Counted from the first letter of the stretch, positions 24,408 through 33,474 are shown. The stretch: DNA of 64,000 bases from Streptomyces sp. NA04227 (GCF_013364195.1 NZ_CP054918.1:4887001-4951000), one strand, 5' to 3'. Notes: generated by a model from the letters alone, not told the origin. Numbers and translations: made by a program.

Positions 24408-24585
24408 TACGGCAGCCGGCGGCCGCAACCGCGTGGCGCACCATGGGTGTGGTACCCGAGGAGCGACAAACAGCGGCAACAGCGCGGCAGAACAGCACAA
24501 GTAGCGGCATGCACCGACAAGTACCGGCGGAAACCGCCAAGTTCGGGCAACTGAACCACAGAGCACTGAGAGGAACGAGTAAGCC

Positions 24586-24831
24586 ATGAACGGACCGCGA
24601 TTCAGCCACCCCGCTGTGGACTTCCTGATCACCTTCCTGAAGACCCGTGTCGAGCGGGCGCGTTCGGGCGAGCTCGACCGTGGTGCCTCCGCCGTCGAGT
24701 GGGTGATCATCTCGGCCGTCGTCGTCGCCATCGTCGGCGTCGTCGCCGCGATCATCAACGAAGCCCTCAAGGGCGGCGCGGACAAGGTCGGCGACTGCAT
24801 CGAGGGCGCGGACGCCAGCAAGACCTGCTGA
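24586..24831 (+). CDS. Flp-type pilin (Tad major pilin candidate)
   Basis: An 81-residue precursor. A long charged leader (about 33 residues) is followed by RGASAVEW and a hydrophobic helix VIISAVVVAIVGVVAAII. The Glu five residues after the presumed cleavage Gly is the class IVb signature. The C-terminus has two cysteines (GDCIEGADASKTC) that could form a disulfide, so it is short but complete. The prepilin peptidase that would process it is encoded at 33572. ATG 24586 is preceded by GAGAGGAACGAG. Confidence 0.9.
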   Translation: MNGPRFSHPAVDFLITFLKTRVERARSGELDRGASAVEWVIISAVVVAIVGVVAAIINEALKGGADKVGDCIEGADASKTC

Positions 24832-24880
24832 CCGGCCGCGAGAACGGTACGGGGCCGAAGCGGTACCGGGCCGGGACGCT

Positions 24881-24952
24881 ACGAAGCCGAGGCGGTACCG
24901 AGGCGGTACGAAGCCGAGGCGGTACCGAGGCGGTACGAAGCCGAAGCGGTAC
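24881..24952 (+). repeat. 27-bp tandem repeat between pilin and TadE-like genes
   Basis: Two exact copies of a 27-bp unit (24881-24907 and 24908-24934) and a partial diverged third copy. Each contains two GGCGGTACC(G/A)A submotifs. It lies within the 183-bp gap after the pilin gene. Possibly an mRNA stability or attenuation element separating abundant pilin from minor-pilin expression. Confidence 0.85.
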
Positions 24953-25014
24953 GGAGCGGAAGCAGGAGGACCGGGCCGGTGAACGCCGGGCCGAAGGACG
25001 AGAGCGAGTAACGG

Positions 25015-25455
25015 GTGTCGCGCGTGCGCAGATGGGTTCGTCGGAGGGTGGAGGCTGCCTCCACCCACGGCGACTCCGGTATGAGCGCGATCGAGTTCGT
25101 GCTGCTCACGCCGATCCTGTTCTTCATGATCTTCGCGACGGTCCAGTTCGCGCTGTATCTGTTCGCCGACCACATCGCCCAGGCCGCCGCCCAGGCGGGC
25201 GCCCGCAAGGCACGCGCCACGGCCGACGCGGAGCCCGGCGCCTGGCGCGGCAAGGCCCGCGAGGTGGTCGACGACTACATCGAGCAGCTCGGCCCGAAGC
25301 TCGTCCTCGGCCCGGACGTCGACATGCTCCAGCCGGAGCAGAACACCGTCGGCGTCGAGATCACCGCCAAGATCCCCTCCGTGTTCCCCGGTCTCGACCT
25401 CACCGTGCACGCCCAGTCGAGCGGCCCGGTGGAGCGGTTCGTGGAGGACAACTGA
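25015..25455 (+). CDS. TadE-like minor pilin/pseudopilin
   Basis: A 146-residue protein with a basic leader, GDSGMSAIEFVLLTPILFFM (Glu at +5 of a pilin-like N-terminus followed by the helix) and a soluble C-terminal domain. This is the TadE signature. These pseudopilins initiate or adapt Flp pili and need the prepilin peptidase. GTG 25015; its stop overlaps the next start (TGATG). Confidence 0.88.
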   Translation: MSRVRRWVRRRVEAASTHGDSGMSAIEFVLLTPILFFMIFATVQFALYLFADHIAQAAAQAGARKARATADAEPGAWRGKAREVVDDYIEQLGPKLVLGPDVDMLQPEQNTVGVEITAKIPSVFPGLDLTVHAQSSGPVERFVEDN

Positions 25456-25946
25456 TGGCGGGGGTACGGGAGTTCGGCAGTGCCCGGGCGGGTGGTGCGG
25501 CGCTGCGCGTGTCCTTCGGGGCGCGACGGCGCGCGCTGGCGCGGCGGGCGCGCGGCGGCGACGCGGGCCTGTCCACCGTCGAGGTCGTCATCCTCGCCCC
25601 GGTGATGATCCTGTTCATCCTCGTACTCGTCGCCTTCGGCCAACTCGTCGACGGCCGGGGCGCCTTGGACGGTGCCGCCCGTGACGCGGCACGCGCGGGC
25701 TCCATCCAGAAGGACCACGCCACCGCGCTCGCCGAGGCACGCAAAGCGGCCAAGGCCGATCTGGAGGACGTCTGTTCGGGCCCGGTGACGGTACGGCAGA
25801 CCAGCGTCGGCTTCGAGAACGACACCCTGTTCACCGTCGAAGTGAGCTGTGAAGTAAGAGGACTTGGGATGCTCGGCCTGAATGTCCCCACCACCCTGAA
25901 GGCCAGCTTCAGCTCGCCGCTCGACCCCTTCAAGAGGGTCGAGTGA
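25455..25946 (+). CDS. TadE/TadF-like minor pilin/pseudopilin
   Basis: A 163-residue protein with an Arg-rich leader, then GDAGLSTVEVVILAPVMILF, the same pilin-type pattern as its neighbour. One disulfide is possible in the soluble domain (VCSG, VSCEV). ATG 25455 shares its A with the upstream TGA. The frame is open further upstream but without a start supported by a ribosome site. Confidence 0.87.
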   Translation: MAGVREFGSARAGGAALRVSFGARRRALARRARGGDAGLSTVEVVILAPVMILFILVLVAFGQLVDGRGALDGAARDAARAGSIQKDHATALAEARKAAKADLEDVCSGPVTVRQTSVGFENDTLFTVEVSCEVRGLGMLGLNVPTTLKASFSSPLDPFKRVE

Positions 25947-26494
25947 ACGGCGGCGGGCCGGGGCGCCCGGCGGCAGAGGGAGCGGCACATACGGCCGGAC
26001 GTACGTCCCGCCGCTCGGCTCCGCGTACGGTCCGGTCCGTCGTACGCGGCTGGCTGGCCGCGCGTACGGACCGGCTGGACGACCGGGGCAGCGGCGCCGG
26101 AGCCGTCATCATCTTCGCCCTCGTCTTCCTGACCCTGGCCGCGTTCGTCATCGACGGCGGCCTGTCCATCTCCAAGCGCGAACGCGCCGCCGACATCGCC
26201 GAACAGGCCGCCCGTTACGCCGCCCAGGACATCGACCGCGAGTGCCTCTACCAGAACTGCGGGGGCAACGAGGCACCCATCAACTACCAGAACTGCGGCG
26301 CCCGGGTGAAGGCCTTCGGCCGCGAGATGGGCATGACCGCCGCCGACATCGCCGCGAGCCACTGCGTCACGGCCAATGCCGACCAGGTCGAGGTCGAGGT
26401 CCAGCTCACCTACGACCCGGTGTTCACCGGTCTGTTCTACGGCGGCGCGATCACCGTGAAGGGCCGGGCCGTGGCGGAGAACCAGGTCGGTTAG
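25943..26494 (+). CDS. TadG-like protein with Flp-type N-terminal helix
   Basis: A 183-residue protein with a long basic leader (about 50 residues), DDRGSGAGAVIIFALVFLTL and a soluble domain with four cysteines (ECLYQNCGG, QNCGA, SHCVT). TadG proteins have an N-terminal TadE-like helix; this one is short and lacks the von Willebrand A domain of proteobacterial TadG. GTG 25943 overlaps the preceding stop by 4 nt. Last gene of the operon, ending in a hairpin. Confidence 0.82.
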   Translation: MNGGGPGRPAAEGAAHTAGRTSRRSAPRTVRSVVRGWLAARTDRLDDRGSGAGAVIIFALVFLTLAAFVIDGGLSISKRERAADIAEQAARYAAQDIDRECLYQNCGGNEAPINYQNCGARVKAFGREMGMTAADIAASHCVTANADQVEVEVQLTYDPVFTGLFYGGAITVKGRAVAENQVG

Positions 26495-26513
26495 GGCCTC
26501 CAGCGAGAGGCCC
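26494..26513 (+). terminator. Terminator of the tad operon
   Basis: Stem GGGCCTC/GAGGCCC with a 6-nt loop, starting within the last stop codon. Confidence 0.65.
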
Positions 26514-26589
26514 CAGGCACTAGGCATGCCCGGCGGATCGGGTGACCGTGCGTATCAGCCGGACAGGGTCTGGGCAGGCCCGGCGGAAC

Positions 26590-27330
26590 TTACGGTTTGT
26601 GGGTTACCCAGAGCAGTTCCGCCGGCCAGCGGTGTGCCCAGTCGGGTGGGTCGGTTTCGTTGTAGCCGTTGGGTGTTCCGAGTTCGGGCCGCGGTTCGAT
26701 GAGGTCGTCGATGAGGAGACCCGCGCCGCGCAGGACCTTGACCCAGTCGCCGTAGGTGAGCTGATAGCTGGTCGCGCCGTTGCCTTCGGCGATGGTGTTC
26801 AGGCCGAAGTAGTCCTGCTGCAGCGTCGTGGTCACGCGGTCGGCGGCTTCGTCGTAGCACGCTTCGAACCATGGGCTGGCGACGTTGAACACCAGGCGCC
26901 CGCCTCGGGCCAGGACGCGTGCGGCCTGCGGGACGGCCAGGTGCGGGGGCGCCCAGCTGAGCCCACCGAAGTCGCAGAACACCAGGTCGAAGCTGTCGGC
27001 GGCGAAGGGGAGTTGTTCGGCGGCACCTTGCACCAGCGGGTAGCGGGCCGCTCCCATCGCGCGGGCCGCTGCGGCGAGTTGGGCTTCGGACAGGTCGAGC
27101 CCGACCACGGTGGCGCCCTCGGCGGCGAGCGCCCTGGACCACTGGCCGGCGCCGCAGCCGAGTTCGAGGACGCGCTTGCCGGTGACATCGCCCAGGGCGT
27201 GCAGGTGCGCGTCGGGGAGGGAGTACATGCCCCACAGCCGGGGTGCGGCGCCGATCTGCGGGTCGTGCTCGTGCTGGTAGGCGCTGCTGATCCGGTTCCA
27301 GAGCCGCCGGTTGGCGGGGATGCTCTCCAT
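26590..27330 (-). CDS. Class I SAM-dependent methyltransferase
   Basis: A 246-residue protein. VLELGCGAGQWSRAL (SAM-binding motif I), VVGLDLSEAQ (acidic loop), FDLVFCDFGG (motif II) and a post-motif Gly-rich segment place it in the Methyltransf_11/25 group. The substrate cannot be inferred; the group includes small-molecule O-, N- and C-methylases. ATG 27330 is chosen because upstream codons are low-complexity and homologues start at this MESIPANRR-type sequence. It faces away from the tad operon terminator. Confidence 0.85.
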   Translation of the reverse strand: MESIPANRRLWNRISSAYQHEHDPQIGAAPRLWGMYSLPDAHLHALGDVTGKRVLELGCGAGQWSRALAAEGATVVGLDLSEAQLAAAARAMGAARYPLVQGAAEQLPFAADSFDLVFCDFGGLSWAPPHLAVPQAARVLARGGRLVFNVASPWFEACYDEAADRVTTTLQQDYFGLNTIAEGNGATSYQLTYGDWVKVLRGAGLLIDDLIEPRPELGTPNGYNETDPPDWAHRWPAELLWVTHKP

Positions 27331-27628
27331 GTGCCGACTCCAGCACTGCCTGCCGGGGCGGTCAACACGATTAGGGGTACTGGCCGGCCCTCGCCTCGGT
27401 CCGGCCCCGACTCGGCCGTGATCGGCCGGACGAGCCCCGGTCCCGACGAGGGCACCGGCGGCGGCCTCCACCGTCAACACGGCTGCGGGTAGCGCCGATT
27501 GGCCGGAACCCGAGCCGCTCCGGGCGCCGGGGACCGGGTTTCCGGTACCCAGGAGTCCCGTGCGGATTCCGGCGCCCCGGTCGACGACCGTCAGCGCCGC
27601 ACGGACCCACTCTGGGAAGGAGCGCGCA
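27331..27628. other. 298-bp divergent gap, no feature recognised
   Basis: It separates the methyltransferase from the unknown gene at 27629. Apart from AAGGAG at 27617-27622, which sets the start of the right-hand gene, nothing was recognised. Confidence 0.5.
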
Positions 27629-28306
27629 ATGCTCGGCAGTCAGGGCGAGGAGCCGCCCGTCGCCCCGGTCCACTGGCAGTCCCTGACCTACTTCACGGTC
27701 ACGGACCTCGAACGGGGCGCGGGCCCCGGCAGCAAACCGGTCAAGGGCCGCCTCGCGGTACGCCGGCCCAAGGAGCAGGGCGCGCGCAGTACCTTCGCCC
27801 CCGGCGTCTTCGTCGTACCCGCCGAGGACGGCAGCCGCGCCTACCGCCTCCACGAGGCCGACGGCGAGGGCGAGTTGCTGTGCCGGGTCACCCCGGTACC
27901 GGGCACGGGCGGCGAACGCTTCCGGGTCAACGACGAACTCGGCACCGAACTGGGCACCGTCCACCGCACCCCCGCCGCCCGGCGCACGGTCCAGCACGGC
28001 TGGTGGCTGACCCAGCCCGGGTACGGGGAGGTCGTGGCGCGCTACCACTGGGTGAAGGGCAGCGTGGAGGAGACGACCGGCGAGCCGGCGGGCGCGTTCC
28101 TCGGCGGCATGTTCGGCGCGCTGTCCGGCCTCGGCGCGGAGGACGGCGACCAGCCCACCGCCTCGCGCAAACCCGTCACCTGGGTCGCCGACGGCAAGGT
28201 GGCCATGACCTCGCAGGCCCGCGGGGGTTACCGCGCCTACCTGGTGCGCGCACCGTGGCTGGACCAGCGGCTCGCGTTCGCGCTGGCGGTGTTGCGGGAG
28301 GTCTGA
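27629..28306 (+). CDS. Conserved-looking protein of unknown function
   Basis: A 225-residue soluble protein, mostly beta by pattern (alternating short strands such as FTVTDLERG, GVFVVPAEDG, RVNDELGTELGTVHR). The repeated V-x-D-x-x-G turns resemble the tubby/LURP-one-like beta-barrel family, at low confidence. No signal peptide and no catalytic motif. ATG 27629 with AAGGAG upstream. It converges on the SDR gene. Confidence 0.7.
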   Translation: MLGSQGEEPPVAPVHWQSLTYFTVTDLERGAGPGSKPVKGRLAVRRPKEQGARSTFAPGVFVVPAEDGSRAYRLHEADGEGELLCRVTPVPGTGGERFRVNDELGTELGTVHRTPAARRTVQHGWWLTQPGYGEVVARYHWVKGSVEETTGEPAGAFLGGMFGALSGLGAEDGDQPTASRKPVTWVADGKVAMTSQARGGYRAYLVRAPWLDQRLAFALAVLREV

Positions 28307-28426
28307 GGAGCAACGGGGCGGCCGGGACCGGGCGTTGGCGGCCGACCCTTGCCGTAGGAACGAGACTCGCGACGACGGCGAGGGTGCCGAATGAGCCGCT
28401 ACGGGGAGACGCCCACGGTGGAGCGT

Positions 28427-28474
28427 GGCGGGTTCCGGATCAGAGGGTGGTGCGCGGCGGGTTCCGGATCAGAG
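28427..28474. repeat. Perfect 19-bp direct repeat at the SDR gene 3' end
   Basis: GGCGGGTTCCGGATCAGAG occurs at 28427-28445 and 28456-28474. The second copy includes the SDR stop codon, so the first looks like a duplicated remnant just beyond the gene. A small slippage duplication is the simplest account. Confidence 0.85.
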
Positions 28475-29236
28475 CCGCGACCCTCCACTCGCGTCCACGA
28501 CCTGGCCCGTTACCCACCGCGACGCGTCGGACGCCAGGAACGCGATGACGTCGGCCACGTCGCCGGGCTGTCCGACGCGGCCGAGGGCCGACATATCCGC
28601 CGCCATCCGCGCGCCCGCGGGGTCGCCGTGCAGCATGCCCGCGGTCATGTCGGTGTCGGTGATCCCCGGGGACACGGCGTTCACGGTGATGCCGCGGCTG
28701 CCGACGGCCTGCGCGAGAGTGCGGGTGAGGATCTCCACGGCGCCCTTGGTCATGCTGTACGCGAGGGCGTCGGGCACCGCGATACGTGCCGTACCGGACG
28801 AGACGTTGATGATCCGGCCGCCGTCGCGCAGTCGCTTCAGGCCCTGCTGGGTGAGGAAGAACGGGGCACGGACGTTGACCGCGAAGACCTCGTCGAACAC
28901 CTCCCGCGTGGTCTCCTCGATGCTTGCGCGCGGGGCCACACCGGCGTTGTTGACCAGAATGTCGAGCCCGGCGGCGGCGCCGTGGTCGAGTGCCTGCCGG
29001 TCGAACTCCGACCAGAGGGTCTCCGCGTCCCCGTGCACTCCAAGCTCGGCCTTCACCGCGAAGGCCGCCCCGCCTTCGGCACGTATGGCCTTCACCACCT
29101 CCTCGGCGGCGGCCTCGTTCCGCCCGTAGTGCACGGCGACCAACGCGCCCTCCTTCGCCAGCCGTTCGGCCGCCGCCCGTCCGATGCCCCTGCTGCCGCC
29201 GGTCACCAGCGCGGTCTTTCCCGTCAACGAGCCCAT
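28469..29236 (-). CDS. Short-chain dehydrogenase/reductase (SDR)
   Basis: A 255-residue classical SDR: TGGSRGIG dinucleotide motif near residue 12, NNAG, catalytic Ser in INVSSG and YSMTK (Tyr/Lys), with C-terminal VVDASGG. An NAD(P)-dependent oxidoreductase in the FabG-like group; substrate unknown. Arg in the TGxxRGIG loop favours NADPH. Start: ATG 29236 has better spacing from GAAGGG than ATG 29242 two codons upstream. Confidence 0.9.
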   Translation of the reverse strand: MGSLTGKTALVTGGSRGIGRAAAERLAKEGALVAVHYGRNEAAAEEVVKAIRAEGGAAFAVKAELGVHGDAETLWSEFDRQALDHGAAAGLDILVNNAGVAPRASIEETTREVFDEVFAVNVRAPFFLTQQGLKRLRDGGRIINVSSGTARIAVPDALAYSMTKGAVEILTRTLAQAVGSRGITVNAVSPGITDTDMTAGMLHGDPAGARMAADMSALGRVGQPGDVADVIAFLASDASRWVTGQVVDASGGSRL

Positions 29237-29644
29237 GCCCATCCCTTCTTCTCTTCGGGTCTTCCTCGTGTACTTCGGCCTGCTTGGTCCGCCGTGCTCG
29301 GTCCGCGCTGCTCGGTCCCTCTTGTGCAGCGGCTTGCTCGACGCGGCAACGGCCTGCTCCGACAGGTCGGTTGATCTTCAGGATCCGGTACGGGCGTGCC
29401 GCGCCGAAGGCCGATACGAACACGGGGCCGAATGAGGACCATGGAGAGGGTCATGGAGGGGAGGAATGGCCGGTGTGGGTGGGTGAGGGCGGCCTGGGGC
29501 TCCAACTGGTCGTGACGGTGCGGGAGTTGGTCGCTGGCCCCGATGTGGAGCGCCCTGGGTGGGTGAGGGGCGCTTGGGCGCGGGCCCGACGGGCGAGGTC
29601 AAAGTGCCTGTCGTCCGAAGCTCCGGCCGGTCTAAGCTCTCCGG
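29237..29644. other. 408-bp divergent gap between SDR and VOC genes
   Basis: No gene, hairpin or clear promoter recognised. The stretch is less GC-biased by codon position than its neighbours and contains a CTTGGTC/CTCGGTCC-type repeat around 29283-29320. Confidence 0.5.
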
Positions 29645-29998
29645 ATGACCTTGGAATGGGAACAAGTAATCGTTCACTCGGCGGACCCGGTGGCCTTGGG
29701 AACTTGGTGGGCGGAGGCTCTCGGCTGGGTTGTCGTCCACGCCGATGACGAGGAGTTCGAGATCCGCCCGGCGCCGGATCGTACGCCGGGGCTGGACTTC
29801 GTCAAGATCGACGAGGTCAAGAAGGCCAAGAGCCGTCTGCATCTCGACTTCAGGCCCGACGACCAGGACGCCGAGGTGGCTCGTCTGGTGGCCCACGGCG
29901 CGAAGCGTGTCGACATCGGCCAGGGTGATCAGTCGTGGGTCGTTCTGGCAGACCCCGAGGGGAACGAGTTCTGCATTCTTGGTCAGCGGAGTCAGTAG
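29645..29998 (+). CDS. VOC/glyoxalase-fold protein
   Basis: A 117-residue single-domain VOC protein. The N-terminal WEQVIVHSADPVALGTWW and C-terminal VVLADPEGNEFCIL are the usual end motifs, with His11 and Glu in EGNEF as likely metal-binding positions. It could be a dioxygenase, lyase or binding or resistance protein; context does not help. Confidence 0.85.
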   Translation: MTLEWEQVIVHSADPVALGTWWAEALGWVVVHADDEEFEIRPAPDRTPGLDFVKIDEVKKAKSRLHLDFRPDDQDAEVARLVAHGAKRVDIGQGDQSWVVLADPEGNEFCILGQRSQ

Positions 29999-30326
29999 GG
30001 CTCACGGCTGAGTCCGTCGACGGTGAAGCCGAGTCCGTTGAGGGAAAGCCGAGTCCGGCGACTCTGAATCCGAAGTAGTCGCTGGTGGAACGTTCGGGGC
30101 GGGCGGCGTGGAGGATGCGCCGCCCGCTCGCGCCGCAGGGTCCTGGAGGGTGACCGCAGGCGTTACCTCCTTTGTCCCCGCCGCCCCTTCTCGCGGGTGT
30201 CCTCAATTCGTCGTCGCCTCTCCTGGCCCCTCCCGGCCCCGCCCGGCCCCTGGCAAATCGTCGCCAAGTCGGTTCACCTGGTGAAAAAGGCGGTATTCGC
30301 GGCAGCTCGCGGCAAGCCGAACCAAG

Positions 30327-30335
30327 TTATCCACA
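30327..30335 (+). promoter_or_regulatory. DnaA-box-like sequence TTATCCACA
   Basis: Exact match to the classical 9-mer DnaA box, five bases upstream of a possible -35 element. A single isolated site; chance occurrence is possible. Confidence 0.35.
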
Positions 30336-30339
30336 GGCC

Positions 30340-30369
30340 GTGACCGGGCTTCGACACCGTCCGTACGAT
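30340..30369 (+). promoter_or_regulatory. Possible promoter for the LysM-BTAD gene
   Basis: GTGACC (30340-30345) and TACGAT (30364-30369) with an 18-nt spacer resemble the vegetative sigma factor consensus. It would give a leader of about 120 nt. Confidence 0.4.
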
Positions 30370-30495
30370 CTCAGTAGTCTCAAACGAGTTCGACGGATCA
30401 GTACCGCCACCATCCACGACCATCACCGTGGTCCTCGCCCCTGGCAGGGCCGCGCACACCGGATTCAGCACACACCACACACGGGGACTTCCGCC

Positions 30496-33474
30496 ATGGC
30501 GCGCTCCACCTCACGATCGGCAGGCTCGAGCAGTCGGTCGAACCAGCCGCGTACGCAGTCGCTGCCGCGCAGCCGTACGTTCTTGGACTTCGTGCGGGCG
30601 TTCTTCGCGTTCGTCGCACTCGTGGTGCTGCTGGTCGCCGTGCCGGGCGCGCTGGTGATCGCGGTGGGCTGGCCGCTGCCGAGCGGGACGCCGTCGATGG
30701 ACTGGCTCCAGCAGGAGATCACGGTCAACACCTTCATCGGGGTGCTCACCGTGGCCGTCTGGCTGGCCTGGGCCCAGTTCACCGCCTGTGTACTGGTGGA
30801 GATCAAGGCGGCCGTCTCCGGTGTCGGCGTACCGGGGCGGGTGCCGGGTGCCGGGCCGAGCCAGCTGCTGGCGCGGCAGTTGGTGGCCGCGATCCTGCTG
30901 CTCGGGGCGACGGCGGCGAGCTTCGCGCCCGGGCTGTCGCAATTCGGGCAGCAGTTGACGGAACCGGACAAGGCGCCGGTCGCCTCGGCGCAGCAGACCC
31001 CGGGTCTGTTCGGGCAGGAGCGGCAGACCGCGGCACAGACCGCGAGCGCGGTGGCCGAGCAGGCGCAGAACGCCGCGGGCCAGGCGAACGAGGGCGGCAG
31101 CACGGCCAAGGACGACACGAAGTTCTACCGGATCCAGCCGCCCGAGGGCCGTCACCACGACTCGCTGTGGGAGATAGCGGAGCGCCACCTCGGCGACGGC
31201 CGCAGGTACCACGAGATCTACGAACTCAACAAGGACCGTACGCAGCCCGACGGTTCGAAGCTCAGCCAGGCGAGCCTGATCCGGCCGGGCTGGATCATGG
31301 AGATGCCGGGTGACGCCCGCGGCGGCGAACTCGTGGAGATGCCGCAGCAGGCGCCCGAGATCTCGCCCGAGCTCGAGCAGCAGATCAGCGACTACTCCAA
31401 GACCGGCGACCACGGTCAGGGCGGCGGACAGCAGGGCGGCGGCAGCGGTGCCGTCGACCAGGACACCACCGACATCACGCTGCCCACCCAGCGCCCTTCC
31501 GGCGACGCGGGCTTCGAGCACGCGGACCTGCCGAGCGCCCCGCAGACCAGCGCCTCCTCGTCCGAGGACAGCGGCTTCTCCTTCGGGCTGCCGGAGGCAC
31601 TGATCGGCGCCCCGCTGCTCGCGGCCGGACTCCTCGGCGCGCTCGGTGTCCGGCGCAGGCACGCGCTGTGGCAGTCGGCGATGGGCGCGGTGCGCGGCCG
31701 CGGCATGGAGCCGCCGACGCCCACCGGGGACGCGGCCGACGCCCAGGACGCGCTCCTCGTCGGCGCCGACCCGCGGTCGGTGCGACTGCTCGACCACTCG
31801 CTGCGCGGCCTCGCCGCCGCGCTCGCCACCGAGTCCCGCCCGCTGCCCACGGTCTACGCGGCCTGGCTGAGCAACGGCGACCTGCACCTCCAGCTCGCCC
31901 AGCCCGCGGGTGAACCGCCCGCGCCCTGGCAGCTCGGCCAGGACCAGACCTTCTGGATGCTGGCGAGGTCCGACGCCGAACAGTACGAAGAGGCCGAGAC
32001 CGCCGCCCCGTACCCCGGTCTGGTCAGCCTCGGCACCATGGACGACTCGCGGCTGCTGCTCAACCTGGAGGCCGTGCCCGGCATCGTCTCGCTGAGCGGC
32101 AGCGCCGAGGACCGGGCCGCCGTCTTCGCCTCCGTGGCGGCCGAACTCGCCACCAACGGCTGGTCGGACCGGATGACCATCACCCTCGTCGGCTTCGGCC
32201 AGGACCTCACGCCGCTCGCGCCGAACCGGCTGCGGCACCTGGAGGACATCGAGGCCCTCATCGAGACGATGGAGGCCGAGACCCGGCAGCGGCGCGGCGC
32301 GCTCGGCGCCGCCGGTCACGACTCGGTGCTCACCGGCCGCACCGGCCCGGCCCAGCACACGCGTTGGGCTCCGCACCTGGTGCTGCTCGCCGCCGAGCCG
32401 GACGCCGAGGACGCGGTCAAGCTCGCCGAACTCGCCGCCGACGCGAGCAGGCTCGGCATCGGCTACCTCGTGGGCACCGAGTCCGGTGATCTGCCGGGCG
32501 CCGCCTGGGAGATGGAGATCACCGCCGAGGGACGGCTGCTCGCGCCGCTGCTCGGTCTCGAACTCGACGCGCAACTGCTGCCCCAGGCACAGCAGCGCGC
32601 CGTGGTGGACCTCTTCCTCGGCGCGGACCCCGAGGCGGCGGAGGCCGGCTCCGGCAACACCGCCGAACGCCCGCCGTTCCTGGTCGACGTCACCGAGCAG
32701 GGCAGGCCCGCGGTCTACGCCCGCCTGGTCGGACCGTACGAGATCATGGGCCTGGACAGCCCCGACGACGAGCGCAGCGCGCAGTTGCACGAGGCGCTCG
32801 CACTGCTTCTGCTGCACCGCGAGGGTGTGCACCCGCGGGTGCTGGCCTCCGCGCTCTGGCCGCGCGGCGTCACCGAGGACGTGCGCGACGCGCTGATCGG
32901 GCGGCTGCGCGACTGGCTCGGCGCCGACCCGGACGGCAGGCCGCGGCTGGGCACCGACGGCACCGGGCGGCTCACACTCGCCAAGTCGGTGGTCTCCGAC
33001 CTGGACGTACTGCGCTCGCTGTACCACGAGGCGACGCAGGGCAGGGGTGTCGGCAACCGTGCCGTCAGGGGCCGTCTGCTCACCGACGCGCTGGTACTGG
33101 TCCGCGGGCCGTTGCTGCCGGACCGTCCGCGTGGCCGGTACGGCTGGCTCACGCACGAGATCATCGACGCGCAACTGCCGCTCCTGGTCGCCGACACCGG
33201 GCTGGCGCTCGCCGAGTTCCACCTGGAGAAGGACCGGGCCGAGCGCGCCATCGAGGCACTGAACGCCGCCCTCAACTCGGCCCCCTCCGACGAGCGCCTG
33301 TGGCACGAACTGCTCCGCGCCACACACTCCCTCGGCGACACCGAACGCCTGCGTGCGCTCGCCACCGACCTGATCACCAGGAGCGGCGCCCGCGGTCTGC
33401 CGCCACGCACCGAGGCCCTCCTCGACGAGTTGTTCCCGGCCTGGCGGGGCGACGCCTCGGCGTCCGCGGGATGA
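30496..33474 (+). CDS. Transmembrane LysM and BTAD-domain regulatory protein
   Basis: A 992-residue protein. Three membrane helices (about 30-61, 78-102, 125-148), a LysM-type segment (about 208-271, FYRIQPPEG...DSLWEIAERHLGD...YELNKD), a Gly/Gln linker, a fourth helix (about 365-387), a large central region, then a winged-helix-like part (about 765-832) and a BTAD helical domain (about 835-990) as in SARP regulators. A basic N-terminus inside puts LysM outside and wHTH-BTAD inside. LysM binds peptidoglycan N-acetylglucosamine; SARP-type domains bind DNA. It lies between the tad operon and the prepilin peptidase. ATG 30496; the longer open frame upstream lacks a ribosome site. The link to pili is inference. 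Confidence 0.85.
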   Translation: MARSTSRSAGSSSRSNQPRTQSLPRSRTFLDFVRAFFAFVALVVLLVAVPGALVIAVGWPLPSGTPSMDWLQQEITVNTFIGVLTVAVWLAWAQFTACVLVEIKAAVSGVGVPGRVPGAGPSQLLARQLVAAILLLGATAASFAPGLSQFGQQLTEPDKAPVASAQQTPGLFGQERQTAAQTASAVAEQAQNAAGQANEGGSTAKDDTKFYRIQPPEGRHHDSLWEIAERHLGDGRRYHEIYELNKDRTQPDGSKLSQASLIRPGWIMEMPGDARGGELVEMPQQAPEISPELEQQISDYSKTGDHGQGGGQQGGGSGAVDQDTTDITLPTQRPSGDAGFEHADLPSAPQTSASSSEDSGFSFGLPEALIGAPLLAAGLLGALGVRRRHALWQSAMGAVRGRGMEPPTPTGDAADAQDALLVGADPRSVRLLDHSLRGLAAALATESRPLPTVYAAWLSNGDLHLQLAQPAGEPPAPWQLGQDQTFWMLARSDAEQYEEAETAAPYPGLVSLGTMDDSRLLLNLEAVPGIVSLSGSAEDRAAVFASVAAELATNGWSDRMTITLVGFGQDLTPLAPNRLRHLEDIEALIETMEAETRQRRGALGAAGHDSVLTGRTGPAQHTRWAPHLVLLAAEPDAEDAVKLAELAADASRLGIGYLVGTESGDLPGAAWEMEITAEGRLLAPLLGLELDAQLLPQAQQRAVVDLFLGADPEAAEAGSGNTAERPPFLVDVTEQGRPAVYARLVGPYEIMGLDSPDDERSAQLHEALALLLLHREGVHPRVLASALWPRGVTEDVRDALIGRLRDWLGADPDGRPRLGTDGTGRLTLAKSVVSDLDVLRSLYHEATQGRGVGNRAVRGRLLTDALVLVRGPLLPDRPRGRYGWLTHEIIDAQLPLLVADTGLALAEFHLEKDRAERAIEALNAALNSAPSDERLWHELLRATHSLGDTERLRALATDLITRSGARGLPPRTEALLDELFPAWRGDASASAG

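Larger units (their letters stand above)
29999..30495. promoter_or_regulatory. 497-bp region upstream of the LysM-BTAD gene
   Basis: No gene. It holds a pyrimidine-rich stretch (30170-30250), the palindrome TTCACCTGGTGAA (30273-30285), a DnaA-box-like TTATCCACA (30327-30335) and a possible promoter (30340-30369). Together these suggest the regulator is itself regulated. Confidence 0.55.

Noticed and set aside
24699..25946. Single long gene covering pilin end to the second TadE-like protein
   Set aside because: Its first two thirds are repeat-derived and out of frame with the pilin and TadE genes. Only the segment from ATG 25455 is protein-like.
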